NCBI GenBank assembly: GCA_045562575.1
Contig: JBJKVQ010000024.1
Span: 1-25,287 of the forward strand
Direction of reading: 5' to 3'
Length of the DNA: 25,287 bases
From: UBA6952 sp045562575
GTDB taxonomy: Bacteria > Chloroflexota > Dehalococcoidia > Lucifugimonadales > UBA6952
How positions within the stretch are numbered: the first letter of the stretch is position 1; each line of letters starts with the position of its first letter. Positions 14,903-23,615 of this stretch are shown here, piece after piece. Under the pieces are notes generated by a model that searched no databases, was not told the DNA's origin, and was given only the letters and a program-made list of their open reading frames with translations. The position numbers were made by a program, and so were the translations under genes.

Positions 14903-15949
14903 TTAATTGTGTGCGTACCAACCAAGAGTTTGATTGCCTAAAGAATATTCCGTAATTTTTTCTTGTTTTGTTCCATCATCATTCATGATGTAGGCGGCAA
15001 AAATTACATTTTCGTTATCGCCCTCTTTACTTGAGATAAAAGTGATTCGACTCCCATCAGGAGACCATACAGGATTTCTATCTGATTTATTTGAATTAAT
15101 AGTTAGTCTTTTAGTTTCAAGACTCTCAATATTTATTACATATATTTCATCATTTTCTTCAGGATTTTTTGCCGAAGTAAATGCTATTTCTTTTCCATTT
15201 GGAGACCATGAATATGTTGTATCAAGACTCAAATCTTTATAAAGTAATATTGCTTCATTTGTATCGCTTTTACTACTAAGGTCCATAAGATATAAATGAT
15301 TGACCTCGTCATCTGGTTTCAGAAAGGCTAATTTTTCATTACTAGGGGACCATTGTGGAGCAAAATGTGTTGGATCAGTAGTTCTTTTTAATTCATTTAC
15401 ACCAAGTGGATTTCTTTGAATAATTCCACCGTTATCAATATTACTTGAAGAAATTGCTATCCATTCAGAATCTCTCGACCAATCATGGTGACTATACCCT
15501 TGGAGATTTAATATTTCTTCAGAAGAACTAATGTCGTATATTCGTATATTATTATCTGCGTTAAAAGATATATATCTTGCGTTTGGTGACCATTGTAAAT
15601 TACTTATTGGCAGATCTTGATTGAACTCTTTATAAATTTGTATTTCATCTAGTTTGTCTCGATTAACACTAGCTATTGTATTGCTATTAGTAATGAACAA
15701 TATTTGATCATATTTTGGTGACCATGATGGAGAAGTATTAGAATTTGGAGAGACTATTTTTTTTAAATTGTTACCATCTGAATCAACAATATATATTGAA
15801 CTTCCTTGGGTGAAAAGAATTTGTTCTTTTGATTCAATGAAACATCCTGAAAATATTACACTTAATATAAAAAGAATTACTATTACATTAATTACCCTGA
15901 GATTAATTATAGGGGTACGTTTCAATATATTTTGATTAGTTAGATTCAT
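14903..15949 (-). CDS. TolB-like beta-propeller lipoprotein (PD40 repeats)
   Basis: This 348-residue protein has a signal peptide (hydrophobic segment about 20-34) ending in the lipobox FSGC with C36 as the probable lipidated residue. Six PD40-type blades follow, each with a W-S-P/D-x-x-x-x-I-x-F core: SWSPKYDQILF, QWSPNARYISF, DWSRDSEWIAI, QWSPSNEKLAF, SWSPNGKEIAF and VWSPDGSRITF. This matches the propeller half of TolB-like proteins without an obvious enzymatic domain. It is likely anchored outside the cytoplasmic membrane and binds a protein or ligand. No good ribosome-binding site precedes the ATG. It lies 18 nt downstream of the LLM oxidoreductase gene, so cotranscription is likely. Confidence 0.82.
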   Translation of the reverse strand: MNLTNQNILKRTPIINLRVINVIVILFILSVIFSGCFIESKEQILFTQGSSIYIVDSDGNNLKKIVSPNSNTSPSWSPKYDQILFITNSNTIASVNRDKLDEIQIYKEFNQDLPISNLQWSPNARYISFNADNNIRIYDISSSEEILNLQGYSHHDWSRDSEWIAISSSNIDNGGIIQRNPLGVNELKRTTDPTHFAPQWSPSNEKLAFLKPDDEVNHLYLMDLSSKSDTNEAILLYKDLSLDTTYSWSPNGKEIAFTSAKNPEENDEIYVINIESLETKRLTINSNKSDRNPVWSPDGSRITFISSKEGDNENVIFAAYIMNDDGTKQEKITEYSLGNQTLGWYAHN

Positions 15950-15967
15950 AATATTGTATTTAGTGTT

Positions 15968-17032
15968 TTACTGTTTTACTATTGTTTTTTGACCAGTACC
16001 GATAACATTTTTAAATTGAGGCATTACCTCTGTAGCAAAAAGCTTCATTGATTTCATTACCTTTTCGTTGTCCATTCTTCCTATTTTAAATACACAATTT
16101 AAAGAAGTGATGCCTGTAGTATCAATTAGTTTCTGGATCTTTTTAGTACACGTCTCTGGGTCTCCAAATATTAACCATTCATCATAAACTGTATCCAAAT
16201 CAGGTTCGTTATCTAAAACTTTTTCAATAGCTTTACCTTTTTCTACTACTTGAGTATTTCCTCTTAGTGAAGTTACTAATCGGTAGTGCCACATGGCATT
16301 ATCCAATTCTTTTCGGGCCTCTTCTTCAGTTTCAGCAACATATATTTGTTTTTGGATTGCAAATTCTTGGGGCCATCCTGCACCACTTTCTTCAACAGCA
16401 TTTTGAAAAACTTCCCAATTTTGCTTTACTGCCCCTGAGGGCGCACTTGAACCGCCAGTTATACATTTATATCCTTTTTGCACCACCTTTTTAATACTAT
16501 CTGGACTCTGTGCTGCTATCCAGAAAGGTGGGTGTGGATTTTGTATTGTTTTAGGAAAAATTGCGGTCTCAGGAATTTTATAATAATTCCCATCATACGT
16601 TATAGTTTCTTCTTGTAGTGCTTTAGATATAATATCTAGGCTTTCATCAAACATTTCTCTATTTTCATGAATGTTTACACCTAAACGGTCAAATTCATAT
16701 TCTTGATAACCTCGCCCAAAACCAATTTCAATTCTTCCGTTTGTTAATTGGTCTGCCATAGCAATTTCTTCAGCTAATTTTATTGGATGATGTAAAGGTA
16801 GTACTAATACGGCAGTTCCAACACGTATAGATTTAGTTCTTTCAGCGATTTTTATAGCCATCATTAATGGATAAGGTAAATACCCGTAACTTGAAAAATG
16901 ATGCTCGGCTAACCATACAGTATTGAAGCCTAATTCATCAGCTAATTCTGCTTGTTTTATAGCATTATCATATATAGTTGGTGAAGGTTGAACATCAGGG
17001 GATTGTAAAAGTAAAAATACTCCAAATTGCAT
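15968..17032 (-). CDS. LLM-class flavin-dependent oxidoreductase (luciferase-like monooxygenase)
   Basis: This 354-residue TIM-barrel protein belongs to the bacterial luciferase-like family, which uses reduced FMN and oxygen (or F420) to oxidise organic substrates. Visible blocks are MQFGVFLLLQ, AELADELGFNTVWLAEHHF, YPLMMAIKIAERTKSIRVGTAVLVLPLHHPIKLAEEIAMADQLTNGRIEIGFGRGYQ and HPPFWIAAQSPDSI. The AEHH and GRGY motifs place it with luciferase-like oxygenases, but the substrate is unknown. GGAGGAAT, a strong ribosome-binding site, lies 5 nt upstream of the ATG. It is first in a two-gene unit with the lipoprotein. Nothing is missing or truncated. Confidence 0.9.
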   Translation of the reverse strand: MQFGVFLLLQSPDVQPSPTIYDNAIKQAELADELGFNTVWLAEHHFSSYGYLPYPLMMAIKIAERTKSIRVGTAVLVLPLHHPIKLAEEIAMADQLTNGRIEIGFGRGYQEYEFDRLGVNIHENREMFDESLDIISKALQEETITYDGNYYKIPETAIFPKTIQNPHPPFWIAAQSPDSIKKVVQKGYKCITGGSSAPSGAVKQNWEVFQNAVEESGAGWPQEFAIQKQIYVAETEEEARKELDNAMWHYRLVTSLRGNTQVVEKGKAIEKVLDNEPDLDTVYDEWLIFGDPETCTKKIQKLIDTTGITSLNCVFKIGRMDNEKVMKSMKLFATEVMPQFKNVIGTGQKTIVKQ

Positions 17033-17177
17033 TTGCTATTCCTCCAGTTCGATTTTCTTAATCTTTGGATGGTCAAATAATATCACATATTAATTTTGAA
17101 ATGTAACTTCTAGTTTTATACTTGACTCAGTTATATGCGCAATCTACAATCCTAGAAAGTGATTAAAGGGGATAATT

Positions 17178-17690
17178 ATGAGTAACTCAGATGAAGAAGT
17201 AGTTTATACTTGGGATGTTATGGAAATAGGGCATTCAGCTCCACCGTTAACTATAGAAATTACCGAAGATTATATTTCTTCATATTCGAATTCAATTCAA
17301 AATAATAATCGACAACATCATGATACATCTGTTGCACAATCACAGGGATTTCAGAATCTTGTTGCACCTTTATCGATGATATATAGTTTTGCACCAATGA
17401 GAAGACATGACATTTTTGAAAATTACGGTTATGTAGGGCCAGAAAAATACGCTAAAGCCCCTCGAAGTACTCCATTCGCTGGTACAGAGACTAAATTTTT
17501 TGGTATTCCTGTTGTGGCAGGAGATATTATTACTAGTACTACTGAGATTTCCAACAGATGGGAAACAAAAACTGGCAATAAATTTGTTAGTTTCAAAATA
17601 CAAGCTAAAAATCAAAGAGATGAATTAGTGGCAGAATATCTTTACAATATTATTTGGGAAAGATCTGCAGGACAAAAATCACGTTCATAA
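17178..17690 (+). CDS. MaoC-like hot-dog protein, N-terminal-type subunit
   Basis: This 170-residue single hot-dog domain resembles the FAS1/MaoC N-terminal-type dehydratase subunit: ITEDYISSYSNSIQNNN, SQGFQNLVAPLSMIYSFAPM, and a strand-rich second half with GTETKFFGIPVVAGDIITSTTEISNRWETKTGNKFVSFKIQAKNQ and ending LYNIIWE. The active-site region normally reading GDxNPxHxD appears as NNNRQHHD (42-49), so the catalytic Asp-His pair is not clearly conserved. GGGGA lies 6 nt before ATG. The second MaoC-like gene follows after 19 nt with its own GGGGGA site, suggesting a heterodimeric enoyl-CoA hydratase or 3-hydroxyacyl dehydratase. The substrate is unknown. Confidence 0.78.
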   Translation: MSNSDEEVVYTWDVMEIGHSAPPLTIEITEDYISSYSNSIQNNNRQHHDTSVAQSQGFQNLVAPLSMIYSFAPMRRHDIFENYGYVGPEKYAKAPRSTPFAGTETKFFGIPVVAGDIITSTTEISNRWETKTGNKFVSFKIQAKNQRDELVAEYLYNIIWERSAGQKSRS

Positions 17691-17709
17691 ACGCTATAAG
17701 GGGGACAGA

Positions 17710-18177
17710 ATGTCTATCAATGCCAGTAAAACAAATTTCAATGACGTATCTATAGGTGATGAATTGGTTGTGTTAAATAAAACTGAAAGTCAAGAAACTA
17801 TTGATATGTATGCAAAAGTTAATAATAGAGCAACTCCTACAGAAACTGATGAGGTTCGAAAGAATTTACATACAGATCCCGAATATGCTAAAACAGGAAT
17901 TTTTGCAGGTACAGTCAATATGGGTGTAGCAACATGTGGACATATGATGGAGGCATTAGAGTTATCCTTTCCTTATCAAAATTTAGCCTACAGCAAATTT
18001 AGCATGCGAGCTTTGGAGCCATTCAGACCAGGTGATCAAGTTAAATATTCAGGTAAAGTTAATAATAAGTATGTTAATGAAGAGACTGGAAAAACTGAAC
18101 TTGAAGTTGAATTAATAGGGACCAATCAATTAGGACAATTAATTGCTTCTGCTAAGGTCATTGTACCTGAAGTTTAA
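17710..18177 (+). CDS. MaoC-like hot-dog protein, second subunit
   Basis: This 155-residue hot-dog protein contains LHTDPEYAKTGIFAGTVNMGVATCGHMMEAL, close to the (R)-hydratase pattern HxDPEYA-x-GF-G-x-hydrophobic-H, and FSMRALEPFRPGDQVKYSGKV, matching the FxxPVxPGDxL strand. The His and Asp of HTDP (54-56) are present, but the usual D-x-N-P just before is replaced by a longer segment (PTETDEVRKN). It probably dimerises with the preceding protein to hydrate or dehydrate an acyl-CoA. The pair of half-size domains resembles two-subunit dehydratases of actinobacterial and chloroflexal type. It is followed by a 108-nt AT-rich gap with no strong terminator. Confidence 0.8.
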   Translation: MSINASKTNFNDVSIGDELVVLNKTESQETIDMYAKVNNRATPTETDEVRKNLHTDPEYAKTGIFAGTVNMGVATCGHMMEALELSFPYQNLAYSKFSMRALEPFRPGDQVKYSGKVNNKYVNEETGKTELEVELIGTNQLGQLIASAKVIVPEV

Positions 18178-18285
18178 CTATACATTCACAACGCCGTTTT
18201 AACAAAATCGAAATCATCTATTAGTGTGGCATTACATTACCTAGGTTCTATTAATAAATCGTCACCAAATATTTTTAAATATTCT

Positions 18286-19278
18286 TTACAATAAGTTATC
18301 GATAATTACTTGTTGATCAATAAGTTTTGATAGATGTTCAATTTTTGATTTATGTAATAAATTTAGTTGGATAAATTGTGAGGATATAAGATTTAATGTT
18401 TCGTGTGTGGATGCATTTACAGAAATGATAGGAATTTCTTCTTCGCTTGCATGATATTTTATATAATCAGTAATGGTATGTTCCCCAGTAAAAATCAAAC
18501 AACTTGTATTGTTGTTTATTGCTGCCATTTGAATATCTGGTCTATTACCTCGAACTACCACAGCTTTATTGTTAAAACGATTGAAATAGTCTTTACCAGA
18601 CCCTAAAACCATTCCGCCAATCATAATTCGTTCTATAATTTTTGACTCATAATATTCGATGGGGTGTTCTGCAGTTAATATACCTTCCGTTATATCCAAA
18701 ATACTACTGCTGGTAATGCCTTTCATTGTTCTGCTTTGTGGTATAGAACCTAATACAGAGACAGTAGAATCTTTGGTTAGTTCAACTATATGTGATTCCA
18801 ATCCACGTTCAGAATATTTAGGGACAGAATTAAAAATAACTCCACTGATATTATTTTTAGTTATTTTTGAGGCATTATTTAGTTTTTCTTGTATGGTAGT
18901 AATCGAATCTGTTGTTTCCAACTTTATTATTAATACGATACTAATTTCTGGTATTTCAATAAGAAATTCCGTCACTTCATGAGGTGTTTCATTGAGACTA
19001 GGAGCATCAATTATTAGATAATCAGTAGTATCTTTGAACTTGTTTATATTTTCAAGAATTTCTTTTTTATTTTCTAGGTTTAAATTATATGGAAATGACC
19101 CAATGTCATTTGGATATAATTGCTTAATGAAACTGGTTTCAATAGATTCGTTATCTGAATTAAATAATTCAATACATGTTGATTTATAACCCTTATTATT
19201 TAGGGATTCTGTGAGTCCAAGCGCACAAGAAGTTTTACCGTCTTTAGGGTTTAGTGATGTAAGTACAATAGTCTTCAT
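18286..19278 (-). CDS. P-loop NTPase with DRTGG domain
   Basis: This 330-residue protein has an N-terminal BioD/CobQ-like P-loop NTPase: TSLNPKDGKTSCALGL (Walker A), DYLIIDAPSLNE (Walker B-like) and NISGVIFNSVP. From about residue 205 a DRTGG domain follows: IERIMIGGMVLGSGKDYFNRFNNKAVVVRGNRPDIQMAAI, CLIFTGEH and EIPIISVNASTHETL. This is the layout of the N-terminal regulatory part of long phosphotransacetylases and of stand-alone relatives, but no acetyltransferase domain is present. The DRTGG part often binds nucleotide. No ribosome-binding site is obvious. Its partner or substrate cannot be deduced; the upstream MFS gene is only 82 nt away on the same strand. Confidence 0.78.
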   Translation of the reverse strand: MKTIVLTSLNPKDGKTSCALGLTESLNNKGYKSTCIELFNSDNESIETSFIKQLYPNDIGSFPYNLNLENKKEILENINKFKDTTDYLIIDAPSLNETPHEVTEFLIEIPEISIVLIIKLETTDSITTIQEKLNNASKITKNNISGVIFNSVPKYSERGLESHIVELTKDSTVSVLGSIPQSRTMKGITSSSILDITEGILTAEHPIEYYESKIIERIMIGGMVLGSGKDYFNRFNNKAVVVRGNRPDIQMAAINNNTSCLIFTGEHTITDYIKYHASEEEIPIISVNASTHETLNLISSQFIQLNLLHKSKIEHLSKLIDQQVIIDNLL

Positions 19279-19360
19279 TTAGATAAATTATGTTTATATA
19301 TTTCGTAAAAAAACACCTGTCTCATACTATCATTTTTAGATTGAAAAAGAAATGGAATTA

Positions 19361-20587
19361 TTACCCATCAATTATTTGATTGAATTTTCGTACATTCTTA
19401 TTTGTCATATAACTTGTCACTGTGAATAAACTGAGGGCAGCACCTCCAAATGCTATTGCGAATGTTGGATTTGTAAAACCTGATATTAATCCAGCTTGAA
19501 AACCACTTAATGGTCTTAAGCTAAAGGTTAGTCCATACAAACCCATAATTCTGCCTCTCAAATTATTTGGTACAGAAAGTTGCAAAGAACTTTGTGCAGA
19601 AATTGCAGGAAGAGTGCCAAAAATACCAACAATAAACATACAAATTACTGCTAAATAATATGACTCACTTAATATAGATGATAGAGCAAAAATAACAACA
19701 GATAATCCACTCAAGAAACTTCCGATAACAACGTGAAAGAATTTTGAACCTAGATTAGGTTTTATAGCTATAACAATTGTTGTCGAGAGAGCCCCTAATC
19801 CACTAGCACCCAGAAGAATACCTTGAGCTTCTGGGCCTAAGCTTAGTACTTCTTTTGCTATTACTGGCATCATTGGAATATATGCCAATGCAAAAAAACT
19901 TTGAAAAAATGTAATGCTAATAATAAATCTAAATATAGAATGACTTTTTATATAACTAAAGCCTTCGAGTAAATCTTCTAATGGAGACGTATTTTTTTGC
20001 TGTGGGGAAAAATTAACTTTTAAAGTTAATGCGATAATTGCCATGATCAAAAATCCTATAGCGGATATCAGAATTGTAGTTGCTACAGATGTCCAAACAA
20101 TAAGAAAACCAGCTATAGCTGGAGCAATTATCCTTGTGCCTGGCCATATTCCAGATAATAGAGCAACTCCACTTGGGATTGCTTCTCTATCAATAAGACT
20201 TGGGTATAGAGCTCTTCGAGCTGGTTGGTCAAAAGCTTCTACTGATCCTGATAAAAGGGCCAGGATTATAATATGCCATTCATTAATAACACCAATAAAT
20301 GTTAAGAGAAATAAAATGAATATAAATATGGCCAATAGGAGTTGAGTTGTGAATACCAACATTTTTTGATTTAAACGATCCGCATAAACACCGCCAATTA
20401 TATTGAATACAATTGTCGGGATACCACTGGCTAATGCTAAGTAACCAATATAAAGAGAAGAATCTGTAATATCAAAAATTAGCCAAAATTGAGTAAATCG
20501 TAACATCTGGAACCCAATAACAGAGATCAAGGTTCCTCCCCAAAAGGCACGAAAACTGGGATTTTGAAGAGCTAAAGGTAGTTTCAT
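19361..20587 (-). CDS. Major facilitator superfamily transporter (EntS-like drug/siderophore exporter type)
   Basis: This 408-residue protein is hydrophobic throughout with a 12-helix MFS pattern. FRAFWGGTLISVIGFQMLRFTQFWLIFDITDS opens the first helix pair, and the signature loop GGVYADRLNQK matches the motif-A position G-x-x-x-D-R-x-x-x-x. SVEAFDQPARRALYPSLI matches the motif of EntS/DHA3-type exporters, and the second half repeats with NNLRGRIMGLYG. Such proteins export drugs or small molecules using the ion gradient. Substrate is unknown. No strong ribosome-binding site precedes the ATG. It is transcribed before the DRTGG-domain gene. Confidence 0.9.
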   Translation of the reverse strand: MKLPLALQNPSFRAFWGGTLISVIGFQMLRFTQFWLIFDITDSSLYIGYLALASGIPTIVFNIIGGVYADRLNQKMLVFTTQLLLAIFIFILFLLTFIGVINEWHIIILALLSGSVEAFDQPARRALYPSLIDREAIPSGVALLSGIWPGTRIIAPAIAGFLIVWTSVATTILISAIGFLIMAIIALTLKVNFSPQQKNTSPLEDLLEGFSYIKSHSIFRFIISITFFQSFFALAYIPMMPVIAKEVLSLGPEAQGILLGASGLGALSTTIVIAIKPNLGSKFFHVVIGSFLSGLSVVIFALSSILSESYYLAVICMFIVGIFGTLPAISAQSSLQLSVPNNLRGRIMGLYGLTFSLRPLSGFQAGLISGFTNPTFAIAFGGAALSLFTVTSYMTNKNVRKFNQIIDG

Positions 20588-20755
20588 ATTCTAACTAATT
20601 TGTAATTTCAACACCTTTAAATGGTAACACTTTTGGCTATGCTATGAAAAGCTCAGCTGTATTAATGCTGTTTAGGTAGTATTTATCTATGTAAATCTGC
20701 ATCTATCTCTGTTATTATACCCTTCAAATTTAGTCTCTTTTAGTAAGAGGAACCT

Positions 20756-21832
20756 ATGGCAGTTTTAGAGAATTTTATGTTTGAATCAAAAAAATACATT
20801 GAATTACGAGCAGATGGCTTCAGTCTTCCAACACCGCAAATGAGAGATGCTATGCATACTGCGGAAGTAGGTAATGATGGCTTTGGAGAAGATCCTTCCG
20901 TGAATAAATTAGAAGAAATGAGTGCAGAGCTCTTCAATAAAGAATCTGCAACATTTGTATCTAGTGGATCAATGGGTAATTTAATTTCATTATTAGCTTA
21001 TTGTAAGCAAGGTGAAAGTGTCATCATTGGTGACAATTCACACACATATAATCGTGAATTTAATAGAGATCAATCTCTTAAAAAAAGCTTACCTCAAATA
21101 TTTGATATACAAGCCCAAGCAGTCAAAACAAATAATAGAGGGATGTTAGATATTGAAGATATCAATCGTTTAATTATTGATGAAATTGCAGTTCAAAAAA
21201 CAAAAGTAATGATTGTTGAAAACACACATAATCTTGCTGGTGGTAAAGTACTGAATATTAATGATATGAAAACTTTACATAATATTGTCAGAAAAAGTAA
21301 TATTCCCATACATTTGGACGGGGCAAGGATATTTAATGCATCTATATCACTGGATATATCTCCAGAAAAACTAACAGAAAAAACAGATTCAGTTTTATTT
21401 TGTCTTTCAAAAGGCTTAGGAGCTCCCATCGGATCGTTAGTTGTTGGTTCTCGAGCCTTCATTGATGAAGTAAAAGAATGGAAAAAAATACTCAGTGGAT
21501 CAATGAAGCAAGCAGGTGTAATTGCAGCTGCTGGAATTGTTGCACTTAAAAATTATGAAAATAGTATTAGAAATGATCATCAATTAGCAAAATACCTTGA
21601 AAAAAGGTTATTAGAATTAGAAAAGGTACGAGTTGAACCTGTTGAAACTAATTTAGTTTATCTAGAATTAGATGTAGATGACCCTTTTGAAATCTCCGAA
21701 AAACTAAACCAAAAAGGAATAAAGGCTGGACCATATCATAGTGATACAAGATGGAGACTTGTGCCACATTATGGGCTAACAACAAATGATATCGATTATT
21801 TTATTGACTCTTTGAATAGATTGATAAATTAA
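20756..21832 (+). CDS. ltaE: Low-specificity L-threonine aldolase family PLP enzyme
   Basis: This 358-residue fold-type I aldolase has ELRADGFSLPTPQM, NDGFGEDPSVNKLE, FVSSGSMGNLISL, GDNSHTYNRE, the IHLDGARIFNA block (D188, R191) and the Schiff-base lysine K219 in FCLSKGLGAPIGS. These are the threonine aldolase signatures; the enzyme cleaves L-threonine or related beta-hydroxy amino acids to glycine and an aldehyde, and it acts in the cytoplasm. GAGG lies 5 nt before the ATG. The next gene (GGT-like) follows almost at once, and the gene begins a four-gene plus-strand run. The cognate substrate in this pathway need not be threonine. Confidence 0.92.
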   Translation: MAVLENFMFESKKYIELRADGFSLPTPQMRDAMHTAEVGNDGFGEDPSVNKLEEMSAELFNKESATFVSSGSMGNLISLLAYCKQGESVIIGDNSHTYNREFNRDQSLKKSLPQIFDIQAQAVKTNNRGMLDIEDINRLIIDEIAVQKTKVMIVENTHNLAGGKVLNINDMKTLHNIVRKSNIPIHLDGARIFNASISLDISPEKLTEKTDSVLFCLSKGLGAPIGSLVVGSRAFIDEVKEWKKILSGSMKQAGVIAAAGIVALKNYENSIRNDHQLAKYLEKRLLELEKVRVEPVETNLVYLELDVDDPFEISEKLNQKGIKAGPYHSDTRWRLVPHYGLTTNDIDYFIDSLNRLIN

Positions 21833-21865
21833 GTGAAAAGATTTAAACAGTTAAAGGATGGAAAT

Positions 21866-23596
21866 ATGACTAAGCAAAATAATGTGAGTTTATTAAAATC
21901 TGAAGCCATATCAACTTCTGGAATGGTTGGTACAAAAGATCGTTATGCAACTGAAATTGGGAAAGCTGTATTAGATAGTGGAGGCAATGCTATTGATGCA
22001 GCTGTCGCATCATGTTTAGCCGTTGGAGTAGTTGAACCAACTTCTAGTGGTATAGGTGGTGGTGGTTATCTAAATTTTCAAGTTGGTGACAAGGGTGGTG
22101 TTATTGGGTTCCCCATGCAAGCATCTTTGAGCGCAAATGCTGATATGTATTCAATTATTAGCCAACAGGGAGTTGGTAGTTTTGGATGGGCTAGTGTAAA
22201 AAATGATGAAAACATTCATGGATTTAAATCTATAGCTATACCTGGCGCAGTTGCTGGATTATACAAAGCACATGAAATGTATGGATCTATGCCTTGGTCA
22301 GAATTAGTTGCCCCTTCAATAAAGTTAGCTAGAGAAGGAATTACCCCGCACTGGCATCTTTTATTTGATATTGGGAAACTTATGGGATTTGTTTTCCAGT
22401 ATGACGAATTGCGACGCGTATTAATGCCTTCTGGGGTAATGCCAACTAGTGATATTAATGATGTAAATAAATTTAAACAACCAGATCTGGCTGATGTTTT
22501 AGAGCAAATTAGTAAATATGGTCCTAAGGGATTTTATGAAGGGGATGTAGCAAAATCGATAGTGAAAGATATACAAGATAACGGTGGAATCCTTACTAGT
22601 GAGGATTTTGCTCAATATACACCATTTGTTTGGGAGCAAGGATTAGAATTTACCTACAGAGATAAAACTGTACGTGTTCCTCCATACGCATGCGCTGGTA
22701 CCACCAGTGCAATGACTTTAAAATTAGTAAACAACTTTAACTTGAGTAAAATTGAACATAATTCTATTGAGATGTTAAATGCATATATATTGAGTGCTCG
22801 AATGGCATACGCTGATAGATTCGAGTATTTAGCTGATCCTAATTTCGTGGATGTTCCATGGGAGGGACTTGTTTCTGATGGATATATAAAAACTCGTTTT
22901 CAGGAAATGAGTGGAATATCACAATATTCAGATGGGAAAGAAATTAATTACCGATCAGGAAATCCTTGGATTGAAGAAAAAAGAAAACCCAAAGAAGTTC
23001 TTCCTGCAAGTGTTCCTTCAGAGGATAAAGGTACAACTCATTTAGGAGTTATAGATAAGTTTGGGAATGCAGTTTCATTAACTAATACCTTGATGTCTGG
23101 ATTTGGTTCAGGAGTTGTCCCAAAAAACACAGGAGTGATTATGAACAATGGAATGATGTGGTTTGATCCTATTGCTGATAGAGTAAATTCTATAAAGCCA
23201 GGGAAATTCCCATTAAACAATATGACTCCAGCATTAGTATTGGGTGATAATGGTGTTGAAATGTCAGTTGGAGCTTCTGGTGGTCGCCGTATAACTAATT
23301 GTGTAACACAGTTGATAATTAAATGTATAGATTATGGTATGAGCCCTCAAGAAGCCATTGATTCACCTCGGATAGATTGTAGTTCTAGGGTAATAAGTAC
23401 TGATCCTCGTATTTCTGCTGAAGTTTTATCAAAATTAGAGCCAAGAGGACATAGATTTCAAAGTATTGGAGACCACTCTTTAGACAGTGGTTTTCCTAGT
23501 TTTGCAAGCCCAGTAGTGATAACAAGATCCGAAGATGGGACAGTAAAAGGTGGCGTTGATTCTTTCCACTCAGCTTTCATTCAAGGCCAAGAATAA
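21866..23596 (+). CDS. Gamma-glutamyltransferase-like Ntn hydrolase (substrate residues altered)
   Basis: This 576-residue protein is of GGT fold: AIDAAVASCLAVGVVEPTSSGIGGGGYL, then the autocleavage site DKGTTHLGVIDKFGNAVSLT, where T390 is the predicted nucleophile, then FGSGVV, GVIMNNGM and GASGGRR. I start at ATG 21866 because AAAGGA lies 7 nt upstream; GTG 21833 would add 11 residues. No signal peptide is seen, so it is probably cytoplasmic. Residues that bind the gamma-glutamyl group in E. coli GGT differ: the REXAP arginine is gone (GFPMQAS), the SSM serines are NN (LNNMTP), and the NNQMDDF acidic/amide residues are NNGMMWF. The fold should self-process, but the acyl substrate is probably not gamma-glutamyl. 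Confidence 0.88.
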   Translation: MTKQNNVSLLKSEAISTSGMVGTKDRYATEIGKAVLDSGGNAIDAAVASCLAVGVVEPTSSGIGGGGYLNFQVGDKGGVIGFPMQASLSANADMYSIISQQGVGSFGWASVKNDENIHGFKSIAIPGAVAGLYKAHEMYGSMPWSELVAPSIKLAREGITPHWHLLFDIGKLMGFVFQYDELRRVLMPSGVMPTSDINDVNKFKQPDLADVLEQISKYGPKGFYEGDVAKSIVKDIQDNGGILTSEDFAQYTPFVWEQGLEFTYRDKTVRVPPYACAGTTSAMTLKLVNNFNLSKIEHNSIEMLNAYILSARMAYADRFEYLADPNFVDVPWEGLVSDGYIKTRFQEMSGISQYSDGKEINYRSGNPWIEEKRKPKEVLPASVPSEDKGTTHLGVIDKFGNAVSLTNTLMSGFGSGVVPKNTGVIMNNGMMWFDPIADRVNSIKPGKFPLNNMTPALVLGDNGVEMSVGASGGRRITNCVTQLIIKCIDYGMSPQEAIDSPRIDCSSRVISTDPRISAEVLSKLEPRGHRFQSIGDHSLDSGFPSFASPVVITRSEDGTVKGGVDSFHSAFIQGQE

Positions 23597-23615
23597 TATA
23601 AGGCTATAAATAGAA

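Noticed and set aside
18268..18284. AATATTT/AAATATT palindrome as a terminator between the MaoC and DRTGG genes
   Set aside because: It is AT-only with a very short loop and is expected by chance in this base composition.
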